In this document: one piece after another, positions 10,036 to 17,224 of the stretch
Layout of the letters: each line of letters begins with the position of its first letter
How positions within the stretch are numbered: position 1 is the stretch's first letter
Origin: Pseudoxanthomonas helianthi
Lineage (GTDB): Bacteria > Pseudomonadota > Gammaproteobacteria > Xanthomonadales > Xanthomonadaceae
Reading direction: 5' to 3'
Length of the DNA: 64,000 bases
Assembly (NCBI RefSeq): GCF_017939625.1
Contig: NZ_JAGKTC010000002.1
Span: 673,592 to 737,591 of the forward strand
Notes under the pieces: model-generated
What the model saw: the letters and a program-made list of their open reading frames with translations, nothing else
Database searches by the model: none
What the model was told of the DNA's origin: nothing
Made by a program: the position numbers and the translations under genes

Positions 10036-10155
10036 TTTTCGACACGGATCAACGCGGATGAACGCGGGTACGGCCCGGAACAGTGGCGATTTTTCTGCTT
10101 GTGCACGTGGATATGCGCGTCATCCGCGCCCATCCGCGTTGATCCGTGTCGAAAA
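10036..10155. repeat. 25-bp inverted repeat between cdsA and uppS
   Basis: A perfect 25-bp inverted pair lies at 10036-10060 and 10131-10155, separated by 70 bases. The core is the CACGGATCAACGCGGATG type, with degenerate extra copies of the GCGGATG/CATCCGCG unit inside the loop. No coding potential was seen. It resembles dispersed repeats reported from many high-GC genomes, but I could not check copy number. Confidence 0.75.
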
Positions 10156-10162
10156 GTGTTGT

Positions 10163-10906
10163 TCATGCGGCCCCCCCAGCCTGCGCGACCTGCTCGCCGG
10201 TCAGGCCGAAACGGCGCTCGCGCTGGGCGAAATCGTCCAGTGCGCGCTGCAGCAGGGTTTCGTCCAGGTCGGGCCACAGGGTTTCGGTGAACCACAATTC
10301 GGTATAGGCCAGCTGCCACAACAGGAAGTTGCTGACCCGATGGTCGCCGCCGGTGCGGATGAACAGGTCCGGCGGCGGCAGGTCGGCCAATGCCACGTGC
10401 GCGGCCACGGCGGCTTCGTCGATGTCTTCGGGACGCAGGCGGCCGGCGGCGACTTCAACGGCGAGCGCGCGTGCGGCGCGGGCGATATCCTGGCGGCCGC
10501 CATAGCTGGCGGCGATGCTCAGGTCCAGCGCCTGGTTGGCGGCGGTCAGCGCTTCGGCGGCCTGCATCCGGTCGCGGATCGCGGGCGCGAAGCGCTCGCG
10601 ATCGCCGATGAAGCGCACGCGCACGCCGCGCCGGTGCAGTTCGTCGACCTCGCGTTCCAGCGCGTTGAGGAACAGCTTCATCAGCGCGCCGACTTCCTCT
10701 TCCGGCCGGCCCCAGTTCTCGCTGGAGAAGGCGAACAGGGTCAATGCGCCGATGCCGCGGCGCAGGCAGAAGTCGATGCACACGTTGACCGCGCGCGCGC
10801 CGGCGCGGTGGCCGATCATGCGCGGCCGGCGGCGGCGCTGCGCCCAGCGGCCGTTGCCGTCCATGATCACGGCAAGGTGGCGGGGAACCGTCGTTTCGCG
10901 GCTCAC
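10163..10906 (-). CDS. uppS: Ditrans,polycis-undecaprenyl-diphosphate synthase
   Basis: UppS builds the C55 isoprenoid carrier for peptidoglycan and O-antigen synthesis by cis-prenyl transfer to FPP. The product of 247 residues begins with HLAVIMDGNGRWA, whose Asp16 is the catalytic aspartate. It continues with GHRAGARAV, LTLFAFSSENWGRP and the C-terminal DLFIRTGGDHRVSNFLLWQ motif (usual form RTGGE.R.SNFLLWQ). It sits directly after frr (42-bp gap), as in the canonical order. Confidence 0.97.
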   Translation of the reverse strand: MSRETTVPRHLAVIMDGNGRWAQRRRRPRMIGHRAGARAVNVCIDFCLRRGIGALTLFAFSSENWGRPEEEVGALMKLFLNALEREVDELHRRGVRVRFIGDRERFAPAIRDRMQAAEALTAANQALDLSIAASYGGRQDIARAARALAVEVAAGRLRPEDIDEAAVAAHVALADLPPPDLFIRTGGDHRVSNFLLWQLAYTELWFTETLWPDLDETLLQRALDDFAQRERRFGLTGEQVAQAGGAA

Positions 10907-10948
10907 GGGCGGGTTCGTCCAGGCGTCGTCTGCACGCGCGGCAACCCG

Positions 10949-11506
10949 TCAGACCGCCATCAATTCCTGTTCCTTGGCCTTGACCACCTCGTCGACGTCC
11001 TTGATCGCCTGGTCGGTCAGCTTCTGGATTTCCGCTTCGCTGCGGCGCTCATCGTCCTCGGTGATGGCCTTGTCCTTCAGCAGGTCCTTGACCTGCTGGT
11101 TGGCGTCGCGGCGGATGTTGCGGATGGCGATCTTGGTTTCCTCGCCGTTGCCGTGCACGACCTTGCTCAGCTCCTTGCGGCGCTCCTCGGTCAGGGCAGG
11201 CAGGTTGATGCGGATCGTGGTGCCAGCGGTGTTCGGGGTCAGGCCCAGGTCGGAAGCCAGGATCGCCTTCTCCACCGGCCCGACCATGTTCTTTTCCCAC
11301 GGAGTGATGGTCAGCGAACGCGCGTCGCTGACCACGACGCTGGCGACCTGGGTCAGCGGCATGTCGGAACCGTAGTAGTTGACCTTCAGGTGGTCGACCA
11401 GCGCGGTGGTCGCGCGGCCGGTACGCAGCTTGGTCAGGTCGTGGCGCAGGGCTTCGACGCTCTTGGCCATGCGCGCCTGCGCGTCTTTCTTGATTTCGTT
11501 GATCAT
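10949..11506 (-). CDS. frr: Ribosome recycling factor
   Basis: RRF splits post-termination ribosomes together with EF-G. The 185-residue protein has the standard length and motifs: [20 protein letters not shown] and the C-terminal [22 protein letters not shown] region. Normally frr follows pyrH directly. Here a CDF transporter gene lies between them, and a TATAAT hexamer 36-41 bases upstream of the start suggests that frr has its own promoter. Confidence 0.97.
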   Translation of the reverse strand: MINEIKKDAQARMAKSVEALRHDLTKLRTGRATTALVDHLKVNYYGSDMPLTQVASVVVSDARSLTITPWEKNMVGPVEKAILASDLGLTPNTAGTTIRINLPALTEERRKELSKVVHGNGEETKIAIRNIRRDANQQVKDLLKDKAITEDDERRSEAEIQKLTDQAIKDVDEVVKAKEQELMAV

Positions 11507-11541
11507 TGGGTTTCCGCGCCGAAGGTTGGCTTAATCGCCGG

Positions 11542-11547
11542 ATTATA
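11542..11547 (-). promoter_or_regulatory. Possible -10 element of an frr promoter
   Basis: A perfect TATAAT occurs on the minus strand about 36 bases before the frr start codon, in the spacer after the CDF gene. No good -35 box is seen at 16-18 bases. The hexamer alone is suggestive in such GC-rich DNA. Confidence 0.4.
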
Positions 11548-11595
11548 GGCGAAGGCGGGACAACCCGGCTTGCTGCTCTGCGGCGGGCCGAGGCC

Positions 11596-12507
11596 TCAGT
11601 GCGCGTGCGGCGCCGCGTCATGCAGGTCGTGGCCGCAGCGGCCGCGTTCGATCTGCAAGGTGGCGTGGTTGATGCCGAAGCGGTCGTCCAGCGCATGCGC
11701 GGTGGCGTCGATGAAGGCGTCGTGCTCGCTGTCGTCGGGGCGCACCAGATGCGCGGTCAGGGCGATTTCGCCCGCCCCCAGCGGCCAGATGTGCAGGTGG
11801 TGGACCGCGGCGACGCCGGGCCGGGCGGACAGGAAGGCGGCGACCTCGGCCTGGTCGATGTTCGCCGGCACCGCATCCATCGCGGCGTTGAAACTGTCGC
11901 GCAGCAGGCCGAAGGTGCCGATCGCAATGACCACGCCGATCAGCAAGGCGGTCAGCGGGTCCAGCCAGGCCCAGCCGAACGCCAGCATGCCCAGGCCAGC
12001 CAACACCGCGGCCAGCGATACCGCCGCATCGGCCACCAGGTGCAGGAACGCGCCGCGCTTGTTCAGGTCGTGGGCATGGCCGTCACGGACGAACCAGGCC
12101 GCGCCCAGGTTGATCGCGATGCCGATGGCGGCGACGACCACGACCGGCATGGCCGGGATCTGCGGCGGGGCGGAGAAGCGGCGCACCGCTTCCCACGCCA
12201 ACGCACCGGAGAACGCCATCAGCAGCAGCGAATTGGCCAGCGGCGAGAGCAGGGTGGCGCGACGCCAGCCGTAGGTATGGCTGGCGGTGGTCGGCCGCTT
12301 GGCCAGCGCGGCGGCGGCCCAGGCCAGCCCGAGTCCGAGCACGTCGCCCAGGTTGTGCACGGCGTCGGAGAGCAGGGCCAGCGAGTCGGTGTAGAAACCG
12401 TAGCCGGCTTCCAGCGCCGTGTAGGCGAGGTTGATCAGGGTGACCGCGGCGAAGGCGCGGGTGGCGGAGCCGTGGCTGTGGTCGTGGCCGTGATGCGAGT
12501 GTCCCAT
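11596..12507 (-). CDS. Cation diffusion facilitator (CDF) family transporter
   Basis: CDF proteins export divalent metals, most often zinc, in exchange for protons. The 303-residue protein has a His-rich N-terminus (MGHSHHGHDHSHG) and six predicted membrane segments. It has the metal-site pairs His51/Asp55 in DAVHNLGD and His156/Asp160 in HLVAD, and a cytoplasmic C-terminal domain ending in a His-containing tail. It is closest to the CzcD/ZitB zinc subgroup by these motifs. Its position between pyrH and frr is atypical. Repeats flank it upstream, which suggests a rearranged site. Confidence 0.9.
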   Translation of the reverse strand: MGHSHHGHDHSHGSATRAFAAVTLINLAYTALEAGYGFYTDSLALLSDAVHNLGDVLGLGLAWAAAALAKRPTTASHTYGWRRATLLSPLANSLLLMAFSGALAWEAVRRFSAPPQIPAMPVVVVAAIGIAINLGAAWFVRDGHAHDLNKRGAFLHLVADAAVSLAAVLAGLGMLAFGWAWLDPLTALLIGVVIAIGTFGLLRDSFNAAMDAVPANIDQAEVAAFLSARPGVAAVHHLHIWPLGAGEIALTAHLVRPDDSEHDAFIDATAHALDDRFGINHATLQIERGRCGHDLHDAAPHAH

Positions 12508-12568
12508 GCGGTCAGGATGCCGGCTCTGAGAGTGCGGACACTATTACAGCGAATCGGGGCGAATGTAT

Positions 12569-12614
12569 CCGGTGTGGGAGTGGTTGCGGCATGCCGTAAC
12601 CACTTCCACACCGG
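12569..12614. repeat. GTGGGAGTGG-type palindrome
   Basis: A 46-base near-perfect palindrome (23-bp arms with two mismatches) has the core GTGGGAGTGGTTGCGGCA. The same core occurs as a perfect palindrome at 36381-36416 and as a partial copy near 40014, so it is a dispersed repeat family in this genome. Confidence 0.85.
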
Positions 12615-12628
12615 CTTGAACCGCATTG

Positions 12629-12704
12629 GTAGAGTCGAGCTTGCTCGACTGCTCTTGCGTATGTCTGATTGGAACGAAAAGCAGTCGAGCAAGCTCGACT
12701 CTAC
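12629..12704. repeat. GTAG-type REP pair (SMAG-like)
   Basis: Two arms, 12629-12653 and 12680-12704, form a perfect 25-bp inverted repeat around a 26-base spacer. Each arm begins with GTAG and contains the small palindrome AGTCGAGCTTGCTCGACT. This is the layout of GTAG-class REP dimers known from Stenotrophomonas (SMAG elements), which RAYT transposases are thought to spread. No RAYT gene is in the window. Confidence 0.85.
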
Positions 12705-12720
12705 ATGGAGCACTGGCCGC

Positions 12721-13446
12721 TCACCCGCGTCCTTTCACCAACGTACCGACGTTCTCCCCGCGCAGGATCCTCATCAGGTTGCCCGGCACCGACAGGTCGT
12801 AGATGCGCAGCGGCACGTCGCTGTCGCGGCACAGGGCGAAGGCAGCGGTGTCCATCACCTGCAGGTCGCGGGCGATGACTTCGTCGTAGGTCAGCCGGTC
12901 GTACTTGACCGCGTCCTTGTGCTTGTTCGGATCCTTGTCGTACACACCGTCCACCTTGGTCGCCTTCAGCAACAGGTCGGCGTTGATCTCGATCGCGCGC
13001 AGCGCGGCGCCCGAGTCGGTGGTGAAGAACGGATTGCCGGTGCCGGCGGCGAAGATCGCGATGCGGCCCTTTTCCAGGTGGCGCACGGCGCGGCGGCGGA
13101 TGTAGTCCTCGCACACGTCGTTGATCTTCAGCGCGCTCATCACCCGGACCTTGGCGCCGAGTTTCTCCAGCGCATCCTGCATCGCCAGGGCGTTGATCAC
13201 CGTGGCCAGCATGCCCATCTGGTCGCCGGTCACCCGGTCCATGCCGCCGGCGGCCAGGCCGGCGCCGCGGAAGATGTTGCCGCCGCCGATCACCAGGCCG
13301 ATCTCGGCGCCGGCGTCGTGCGCTTCGATCACTTCCTTGGCGATGCGGCCGATCACCGCCGGGTCGATGCCGTAATCCTCGCTTCCCATCAGCGCTTCGC
13401 CGGACAGCTTGAGCAGGATGCGGCGGTAGGCGAGGGACTGGGACAT
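12721..13446 (-). CDS. pyrH: UMP kinase
   Basis: PyrH phosphorylates UMP to UDP and is the hexameric amino-acid-kinase-fold enzyme specific to bacteria. Conserved segments include [13 protein letters not shown] at the start, the glycine-rich [12 protein letters not shown], and [19 protein letters not shown]. Length 241 residues is normal. tsf normally lies just upstream, but here an AIM24-family gene on the opposite strand separates them. The start region faces that gene divergently across 153 bp. Confidence 0.97.
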   Translation of the reverse strand: MSQSLAYRRILLKLSGEALMGSEDYGIDPAVIGRIAKEVIEAHDAGAEIGLVIGGGNIFRGAGLAAGGMDRVTGDQMGMLATVINALAMQDALEKLGAKVRVMSALKINDVCEDYIRRRAVRHLEKGRIAIFAAGTGNPFFTTDSGAALRAIEINADLLLKATKVDGVYDKDPNKHKDAVKYDRLTYDEVIARDLQVMDTAAFALCRDSDVPLRIYDLSVPGNLMRILRGENVGTLVKGRG

Positions 13447-13599
13447 GGAGATTCTCGGCGGCGGGGGCGCGGGAATTCTAGCCGAGGCGCCGGAATACGT
13501 CAGGACGAGGTCGCCGAATGGCCGAATGTCGTCGTGAACCGGCCATGCGGTCCGGCTAAGATCGACCGCTGTACCTATCCATCACATCAAGGAACAGAT

Positions 13600-14295
13600 A
13601 TGAGCGTGCGCACCCTGCAGGAATTCCTGGCGTCTTCGAAGGAGAAGGACGTCAGTGCCGACGCGTTCGAACTGGAAAGCCCGCACCTGCTCGAGGTGCG
13701 CGTAAACGGGCTGGTCTGGGCCAAGGCCGGTTCGATGGTCGCGCGCAAGGGCGGGGTCAAGTTCACCCGGCAGGGCGTGCTGGAGCAAGGTCTCGGCAAC
13801 TTGCTGAAGAAGACGATCAGCGGCGAGGGCATGCAGCTGATGAAGGTGGAGGGGCAGGGCCGCGTGTACCTGGCCGACGCCGGCAAGAAGATCACCCTGC
13901 TGCGCCTAGCCGGCGAGGCGATCTTCGTCAACGGCAACGACGTGCTGGCGCTGGAATCCGGCATCGACAGCAAGATCACCATGATGCGCAAGGTGGCCGG
14001 CATGCTGTCGGGCGGGCTGTTCAACGTGCGCCTGAGCGGCCATGGCATCGTCGCGATCACCTCGCATTACGAACCGCTGACCCTGCCGGTGAACGCGCAG
14101 ACCGGGCCGGTGTTCACCGACCCCAACGCCACCGTGGCGTGGTCGGGCGGGCTGAGCCCGGAAATCATCACCGACATCTCGCTGGGCACGCTGTTCGGTC
14201 GCGGCTCGGGCGAAAGCATCCAGCTGCGGTTCGCAGGCGAAGGCTGGGTGGTGGTGCAGCCGTACGAGGAAGTCGCCTTCCAGGCCAAGGGCTGA
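13600..14295 (+). CDS. AIM24 family protein (TIGR00266/DUF124)
   Basis: The 231-residue protein is built of two similar beta-rich halves, as in the AIM24 family. Recognisable pieces are LLEVRVNGLVWAKAGSMVARKGGVKFTRQG and SGHGIVAITSHYEPLTLPV. The molecular function in bacteria is unknown. The yeast namesake is a mitochondrial inner-membrane protein. The start at 13600 is preceded by an AAGGAA ribosome binding site. The gene is oppositely oriented to all neighbours and converges on tsf at a bidirectional terminator, splitting the usual rpsB-tsf-pyrH operon. Confidence 0.88.
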   Translation: MSVRTLQEFLASSKEKDVSADAFELESPHLLEVRVNGLVWAKAGSMVARKGGVKFTRQGVLEQGLGNLLKKTISGEGMQLMKVEGQGRVYLADAGKKITLLRLAGEAIFVNGNDVLALESGIDSKITMMRKVAGMLSGGLFNVRLSGHGIVAITSHYEPLTLPVNAQTGPVFTDPNATVAWSGGLSPEIITDISLGTLFGRGSGESIQLRFAGEGWVVVQPYEEVAFQAKG

Positions 14296-14307
14296 GGAGC
14301 CAACAAA

Positions 14308-14330
14308 AAAGCCGCGGATTCCGCGGCTTT
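14308..14330. terminator. Bidirectional terminator between the AIM24 gene and tsf
   Basis: A 10-bp stem (14308-14317 with 14321-14330, loop ATT) is flanked by A and T runs on both sides. It can end transcription of the plus-strand AIM24 gene and of minus-strand tsf. Confidence 0.93.
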
Positions 14331-14356
14331 TCTGCTTGAAGCGATGGCGCTGGAAC

Positions 14357-15235
14357 TCAGACCTGCATCGCCTTCGCCACTTCGGCGGCGTAGTCCTCGA
14401 CCACCTTCTCGATGCCTTCGCCCACCGCCAGGCGGGTGAAGCGGACCACGTCGGCGCCGGCGGCCTTGGCGGCCTGCTCGACGGTCTGGTCGGTGTTCAG
14501 CACGTACGGCTGGCCGTACAGGCTGACTTCGTTGACGATCTTGGCGATCTTGCCGCCGATGATCTTCTCGAGGATCTCGGCCGGCTTCTGCTTGTCCTTC
14601 TCGGACATCTTGGCCAGTTCGATTTCCTTTTCCTTCGCCACGAAGTCGGCCGGCACGTCGGCGGCCTTGTTGTACGGCGGGTTCATCGCGGCCACGTGCA
14701 TGGCCACGCCGCGCGCGAACTCGGCGTCGCCGCCGGCCACTTCCACCAGCACGCCGATCTTGCCGCCGTGCGAATAGGCGGCGACGTTGTTGCTGCTGTC
14801 GATCGCGGCGATGCGGCGCACCTGGATGTTCTCGCCGAGCTTGGCGATCGCGGCGGCGCGGGCTTCCTCGACGGTTTCGCCGGAAGCGAGCTTGGCGGCC
14901 TTCAGCGCTTCCACGTCGGCGGCGCCGGAGGCCAGCGCGGCCTGGGCGACGGCGTCGGTGAAGGCGACGAAGTTGGCGTCCTTGGCGACGAAGTCGGTTT
15001 CGGAATTGACCTCGACCAGCACGGCCTTGCCGCCGGCCTGGGCGACCGCGATGCGGCCTTCGGCGGTGACGCGGCTGGCCTTCTTGTCGGCCTTGGCGGC
15101 GCCGGACTTGCGCAGCGCCTCGGCGGCGGCGTCGATGTCGCCGTTGGTTTCGCTGAGTGCCTTCTTGCACTCCATCATGCCGGCGCCGGTGCGCTCGCGC
15201 AGTTCCTTGACCAGGGAAGCGGTGATTTCAGCCAT
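14357..15235 (-). CDS. tsf: Elongation factor Ts
   Basis: EF-Ts recycles EF-Tu-GDP to EF-Tu-GTP. The 292-residue protein starts [21 protein letters not shown] and shows the conserved TDFVAKD motif that contacts EF-Tu (around residue 80) and the [13 protein letters not shown] core. It follows rpsB after a 118-bp spacer holding three hairpins. The terminator downstream at 14308-14330 closes the rpsB-tsf transcript. Confidence 0.97.
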   Translation of the reverse strand: MAEITASLVKELRERTGAGMMECKKALSETNGDIDAAAEALRKSGAAKADKKASRVTAEGRIAVAQAGGKAVLVEVNSETDFVAKDANFVAFTDAVAQAALASGAADVEALKAAKLASGETVEEARAAAIAKLGENIQVRRIAAIDSSNNVAAYSHGGKIGVLVEVAGGDAEFARGVAMHVAAMNPPYNKAADVPADFVAKEKEIELAKMSEKDKQKPAEILEKIIGGKIAKIVNEVSLYGQPYVLNTDQTVEQAAKAAGADVVRFTRLAVGEGIEKVVEDYAAEVAKAMQV

Positions 15236-15264
15236 GGGTAAACCTCAGCAATAAGAAAAGTTTG

Positions 15265-15341
15265 GGCGGGCTGTCGCCCGCCGCGGGAATCCGTCCGCGG
15301 CCATGCCGCGGAGAAGCAGCCGCGCAGGATGGCGCGGCTGC
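15265..15341 (-). promoter_or_regulatory. Three consecutive hairpins in the rpsB-tsf spacer
   Basis: In the direction of transcription the stems are 15316-15341 (10 bp), 15295-15311 (7 bp) and 15265-15282 (7 bp). The last is followed after four bases by a T-rich stretch (TTTTCTT), like a partial terminator. This probably lowers or tunes tsf transcription relative to rpsB. Confidence 0.6.
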
Positions 15342-15353
15342 GTTGCGCGCCGG

Positions 15354-16154
15354 TTACTCGGCGGCGGCTTCGTCGGCCTTCTTGGCCGGGGCCTTCTTGG
15401 CCGGGGCGCGGCGGGCCGGCTTGGCGTCGCCTTCGGCGAAGTCTTCCTCGCGCACCGTCGCCGCGTTCGGCGAAGCGGCCTTGCCTTCCAGCACCGCGTC
15501 GGCGGCGGCACGGGCGTACAGCTGCACGGCACGGATGGCGTCGTCGTTGCCCGGGATGGCGTAGTCGACCAGGGCCGGGTCGTAGTTCGAGTCGACCACC
15601 GCGACCACCGGGATGCCGAGCTTCTTGGCTTCCTTGATGGCGATGTCTTCATGGCCGATGTCGATGACGAACAGGGCGTCCGGCAGGCGGTTCATTTCCT
15701 TGATGCCGCCCAGCGAGGCCAGCAGCTTCTCGCGCTCGCGGCGCAGGCCCAGCACTTCGTGCTTGACCAGCTTCTCGAAGGTGCCGTCGGTTTCGGCGGC
15801 TTCCAGCTCCTTCAGGCGGGCGACCGACTTCTTCACGGTGGCGAAGTTGGTCAGCGAGCCGCCCAGCCAGCGCTGGGTCATGTACGGCATGCCGCAACGC
15901 TCGGCTTCTTCCTTCACCGCGTCGCGCGCGCTGCGCTTGGTGCCGACGAACAGGATGGTGCCGCGCTTCTGCGCCACGCCCGAGATGAAGTTCATCGCGT
16001 CGTTGAACAGCGGAACGGTCTTCTCGAGGTTGATGATGTGGATCTTGCCGCGCGCGCCGAAGATGTACGGGGCCATCTTCGGGTTCCAGTAACGGGTCTG
16101 GTGGCCGAAATGCACGCCGGCTTCCAGCATCTGGCGCATGGTGACTTGGGGCAT
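15354..16154 (-). CDS. rpsB: 30S ribosomal protein S2
   Basis: S2 binds the platform side of the small subunit. The start [19 protein letters not shown] (16154) and motifs such as [13 protein letters not shown] and [13 protein letters not shown] are standard. At 266 residues it is longer than the E. coli protein because of an Ala/Lys-rich C-terminal tail ([17 protein letters not shown]), which is seen in related genera. A long structured leader precedes it, and tsf follows. Confidence 0.98.
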   Translation of the reverse strand: MPQVTMRQMLEAGVHFGHQTRYWNPKMAPYIFGARGKIHIINLEKTVPLFNDAMNFISGVAQKRGTILFVGTKRSARDAVKEEAERCGMPYMTQRWLGGSLTNFATVKKSVARLKELEAAETDGTFEKLVKHEVLGLRREREKLLASLGGIKEMNRLPDALFVIDIGHEDIAIKEAKKLGIPVVAVVDSNYDPALVDYAIPGNDDAIRAVQLYARAAADAVLEGKAASPNAATVREEDFAEGDAKPARRAPAKKAPAKKADEAAAE

Positions 16155-16173
16155 GGTAGAAACTCCGATGTAG

Positions 16174-16212
16174 TGGAACCGGCCGCGGAAGTGGTGCGGC
16201 TTGAGGGTTCCA
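16174..16212 (-). promoter_or_regulatory. Candidate S2 autoregulatory leader structure of rpsB
   Basis: About 20 bases before the rpsB start codon the leader can fold into two stacked helices: 16174-16180 with 16206-16212 (7 bp, TGGAACC/GGTTCCA) and inside it 16182-16186 with 16196-16200. Ribosomal protein S2 is known to repress its own mRNA in gammaproteobacteria through a structured leader. The match to that motif here is inferred. Confidence 0.45.
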
Positions 16213-16363
16213 GGGTTGGGCCTCCCCGACGCTTCCGTGGCCGAACCCGTTGATTCCAAAGGAAATCTTCGGGCACCCCGGCACGGAGGATGGCGGCAGG
16301 TGTGGATTTGCCGATGACGCACGGCATGGGCGGCTGGGCGGGAACGCCCCGCAAAGCCGCGGA

Positions 16364-16393
16364 AGTATAACGGGAACAATGAGTTGCGCGCAA
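16364..16393 (-). promoter_or_regulatory. Putative rpsB promoter
   Basis: On the minus strand a TTGCGC hexamer (16393-16388) and TATACT (16369-16364) are 18 bases apart. Transcription would start near 16357 and give a leader of roughly 200 bases, leaving room for the regulatory structure. The -35 box is weak. Confidence 0.5.
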
Positions 16394-16447
16394 ACCGCGG
16401 CTCCGGAGGGCGCCGGGCCAAGGGAAATCGGCAATAATTGCCGTCCT

Positions 16448-17224
16448 ATGGGCATCCAACTGAAAACCCCCGCCGAAATCGAGCAGATGCGCGTGGCCGG
16501 CCGCCTCGCCGCCGAGGTCCTGCAGGTCGTCGCCCCCTTCGTGAAGCCGGGCGTCACCACCGAGGAACTGGACCGCATCTGCCACGACCATATCGTCAAC
16601 GTGCAGAAGGCGATCCCCGCCAACGTCGGCTACCGCGGCTTCCCCAAGACCGTCTGCACCTCGGTCAACAACGTCATCTGCCACGGCATCCCCAGCGAAG
16701 GCAAGGTGCTGAAGGACGGCGACATCGTCAACATCGACGTCACCGTGATCAAGGACGGCTGGCATGGCGACACCAGCCGCATGTACTACGTCGGCACCCC
16801 GTCGGTGATGGCCAAGCGCCTGGTCGAGACCACCCGCGAGGCGATGTTCCGCGGCATCCGCGCGGTGAAGCCGGGCGCGACGCTCGGCGACGTCGGCCAT
16901 GCGATCCAGCAGTTCGCCGAAGCCGAGCGCTTCAGCGTGGTCCGCGAGTATTGCGGCCACGGCATCGGCAAGGTCTACCACGACGAGCCGCAGGTGCTGC
17001 ATTACGGGCGGCCGGGCGAAGGCGTGGTGCTGAAGCCGGGCATGACCTTCACCATCGAACCGATGATCAACGAAGGCACCCGCTACACCAAGGTATTGCC
17101 GGACGGCTGGACCGTGGTCACCAAGGACCGCAAGCTGTCGGCGCAATGGGAACACACCGTCGCGGTGACCGAGGACGGCGTCGAAATCCTGACCCGGGTG
17201 CCGGGCGACGACAACGACCTGTGA
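16448..17224 (+). CDS. map: Methionine aminopeptidase, type I
   Basis: MetAP removes the initiator methionine from nascent proteins. The 258-residue protein carries the metal ligands of the pita-bread fold: DIVNIDVT and HGDTSRMYYVG (two Asp), CGHGIGKVYHDEP (His), TIEPMINEG (Glu) and QWEHTVAVTEDG (Glu). The start MGIQLKTPAEIEQM is the family start. No Shine-Dalgarno is visible, and an AATAAT stretch lies only 10-15 bases upstream, so the mRNA may be nearly leaderless. It is divergent from rpsB, a conserved arrangement. Its stop overlaps the GTG of glnD. Confidence 0.96.
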   Translation: MGIQLKTPAEIEQMRVAGRLAAEVLQVVAPFVKPGVTTEELDRICHDHIVNVQKAIPANVGYRGFPKTVCTSVNNVICHGIPSEGKVLKDGDIVNIDVTVIKDGWHGDTSRMYYVGTPSVMAKRLVETTREAMFRGIRAVKPGATLGDVGHAIQQFAEAERFSVVREYCGHGIGKVYHDEPQVLHYGRPGEGVVLKPGMTFTIEPMINEGTRYTKVLPDGWTVVTKDRKLSAQWEHTVAVTEDGVEILTRVPGDDNDL

